A stretch of 21,313 nucleotides of DNA, taken from assembly GCA_900765165.1 (NCBI GenBank), contig CAAFQR010000142.1, positions 1 through 21,313 on the forward strand, given 5' to 3'. This document shows, in pieces, positions 21,262-21,313 of this stretch. Under the pieces are notes generated by a model that was not told the DNA's origin, searched no databases, and saw only the letters and a program-made list of their open reading frames with translations. Position 1 is the first letter of the stretch; every line of letters starts with the position of its first letter. A program made the translations under genes and the position numbers. The stretch comes from Veillonellaceae bacterium. Lineage in GTDB: Bacteria > Bacillota > Negativicutes > Veillonellales > Veillonellaceae.

Positions 21262-21313
21262 GTATATTTTTTAAATATATTTATGTACTTTTATGGGGCT
21301 TTGGTATCCAATA

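Overview
The window reads as a chromosomal segment of a Gram-positive-type (Firmicutes-lineage) anaerobe of moderate GC. It has strong AGGAGG-type ribosome binding sites, near-consensus SigA promoters (TTGaca / TGnTATAAT), a T-box leader and many intrinsic terminators. The gene content and protein style fit the Negativicutes (Veillonella/Megasphaera-like relatives), but that placement is an inference. I see no rRNA, phage, insertion sequence or CRISPR array.

Layout. (1) 1-2505: a phased ATGAA repeat array, a SigA promoter overlapped by an ArsR/SmtB-type operator, and a Zn/Cd/Pb-exporting P1B ATPase. (2) 2514-4777: an EamA transporter, a CorA-type metal channel with a GVN signature, and tRNA-Ser(UGA). 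(3) 5120-6385: an SLC13-type anion permease. (4) 6700-8650: two candidate structured non-coding RNAs, each with its own promoter and terminator, flank a QueC-SGNH hydrolase fusion gene. (5) 8711-9504: a TTCAT array with ~11-bp period upstream of a small secreted Lys/Gln/Asn-rich protein. (6) 9665-11937: a cysteine T-box leader (UGC specifier) controlling cysK-cysE, followed by two tandem hairpins with the same loop sequence. (7) 12053-14767: a Ni/Co ECF transporter operon (fused cbiM/nikMN, cbiQ, cbiO); CbiO has a histidine-rich tail. (8) Minus strand 14811-17952: tRNA-Ser(GCU), a branched-chain aminotransferase, and a secreted subtype-B tannase-like esterase. (9) 18144-21261 on the plus strand: a zinc-ribbon protein with a Gly/Ser/Asp/Phe low-complexity tail, a short P-loop ATPase that looks C-terminally truncated behind three TACTNNAGTA palindromes, and a small exported protein.

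Themes. Metal homeostasis recurs: Zn efflux, a CorA-type channel, Ni/Co uptake and a zinc ribbon. Cysteine synthesis is under direct tRNA-Cys control. The least explained elements are the QueC-SGNH fusion, the two flanking RNAs, the phased TTCAT/ATGAA arrays at two loci, the paired CGTGAGAAA hairpins behind cysE, and the zinc-ribbon/FFGGGG protein. All assignments come from reading the sequence and from remembered family motifs; no database search was run.
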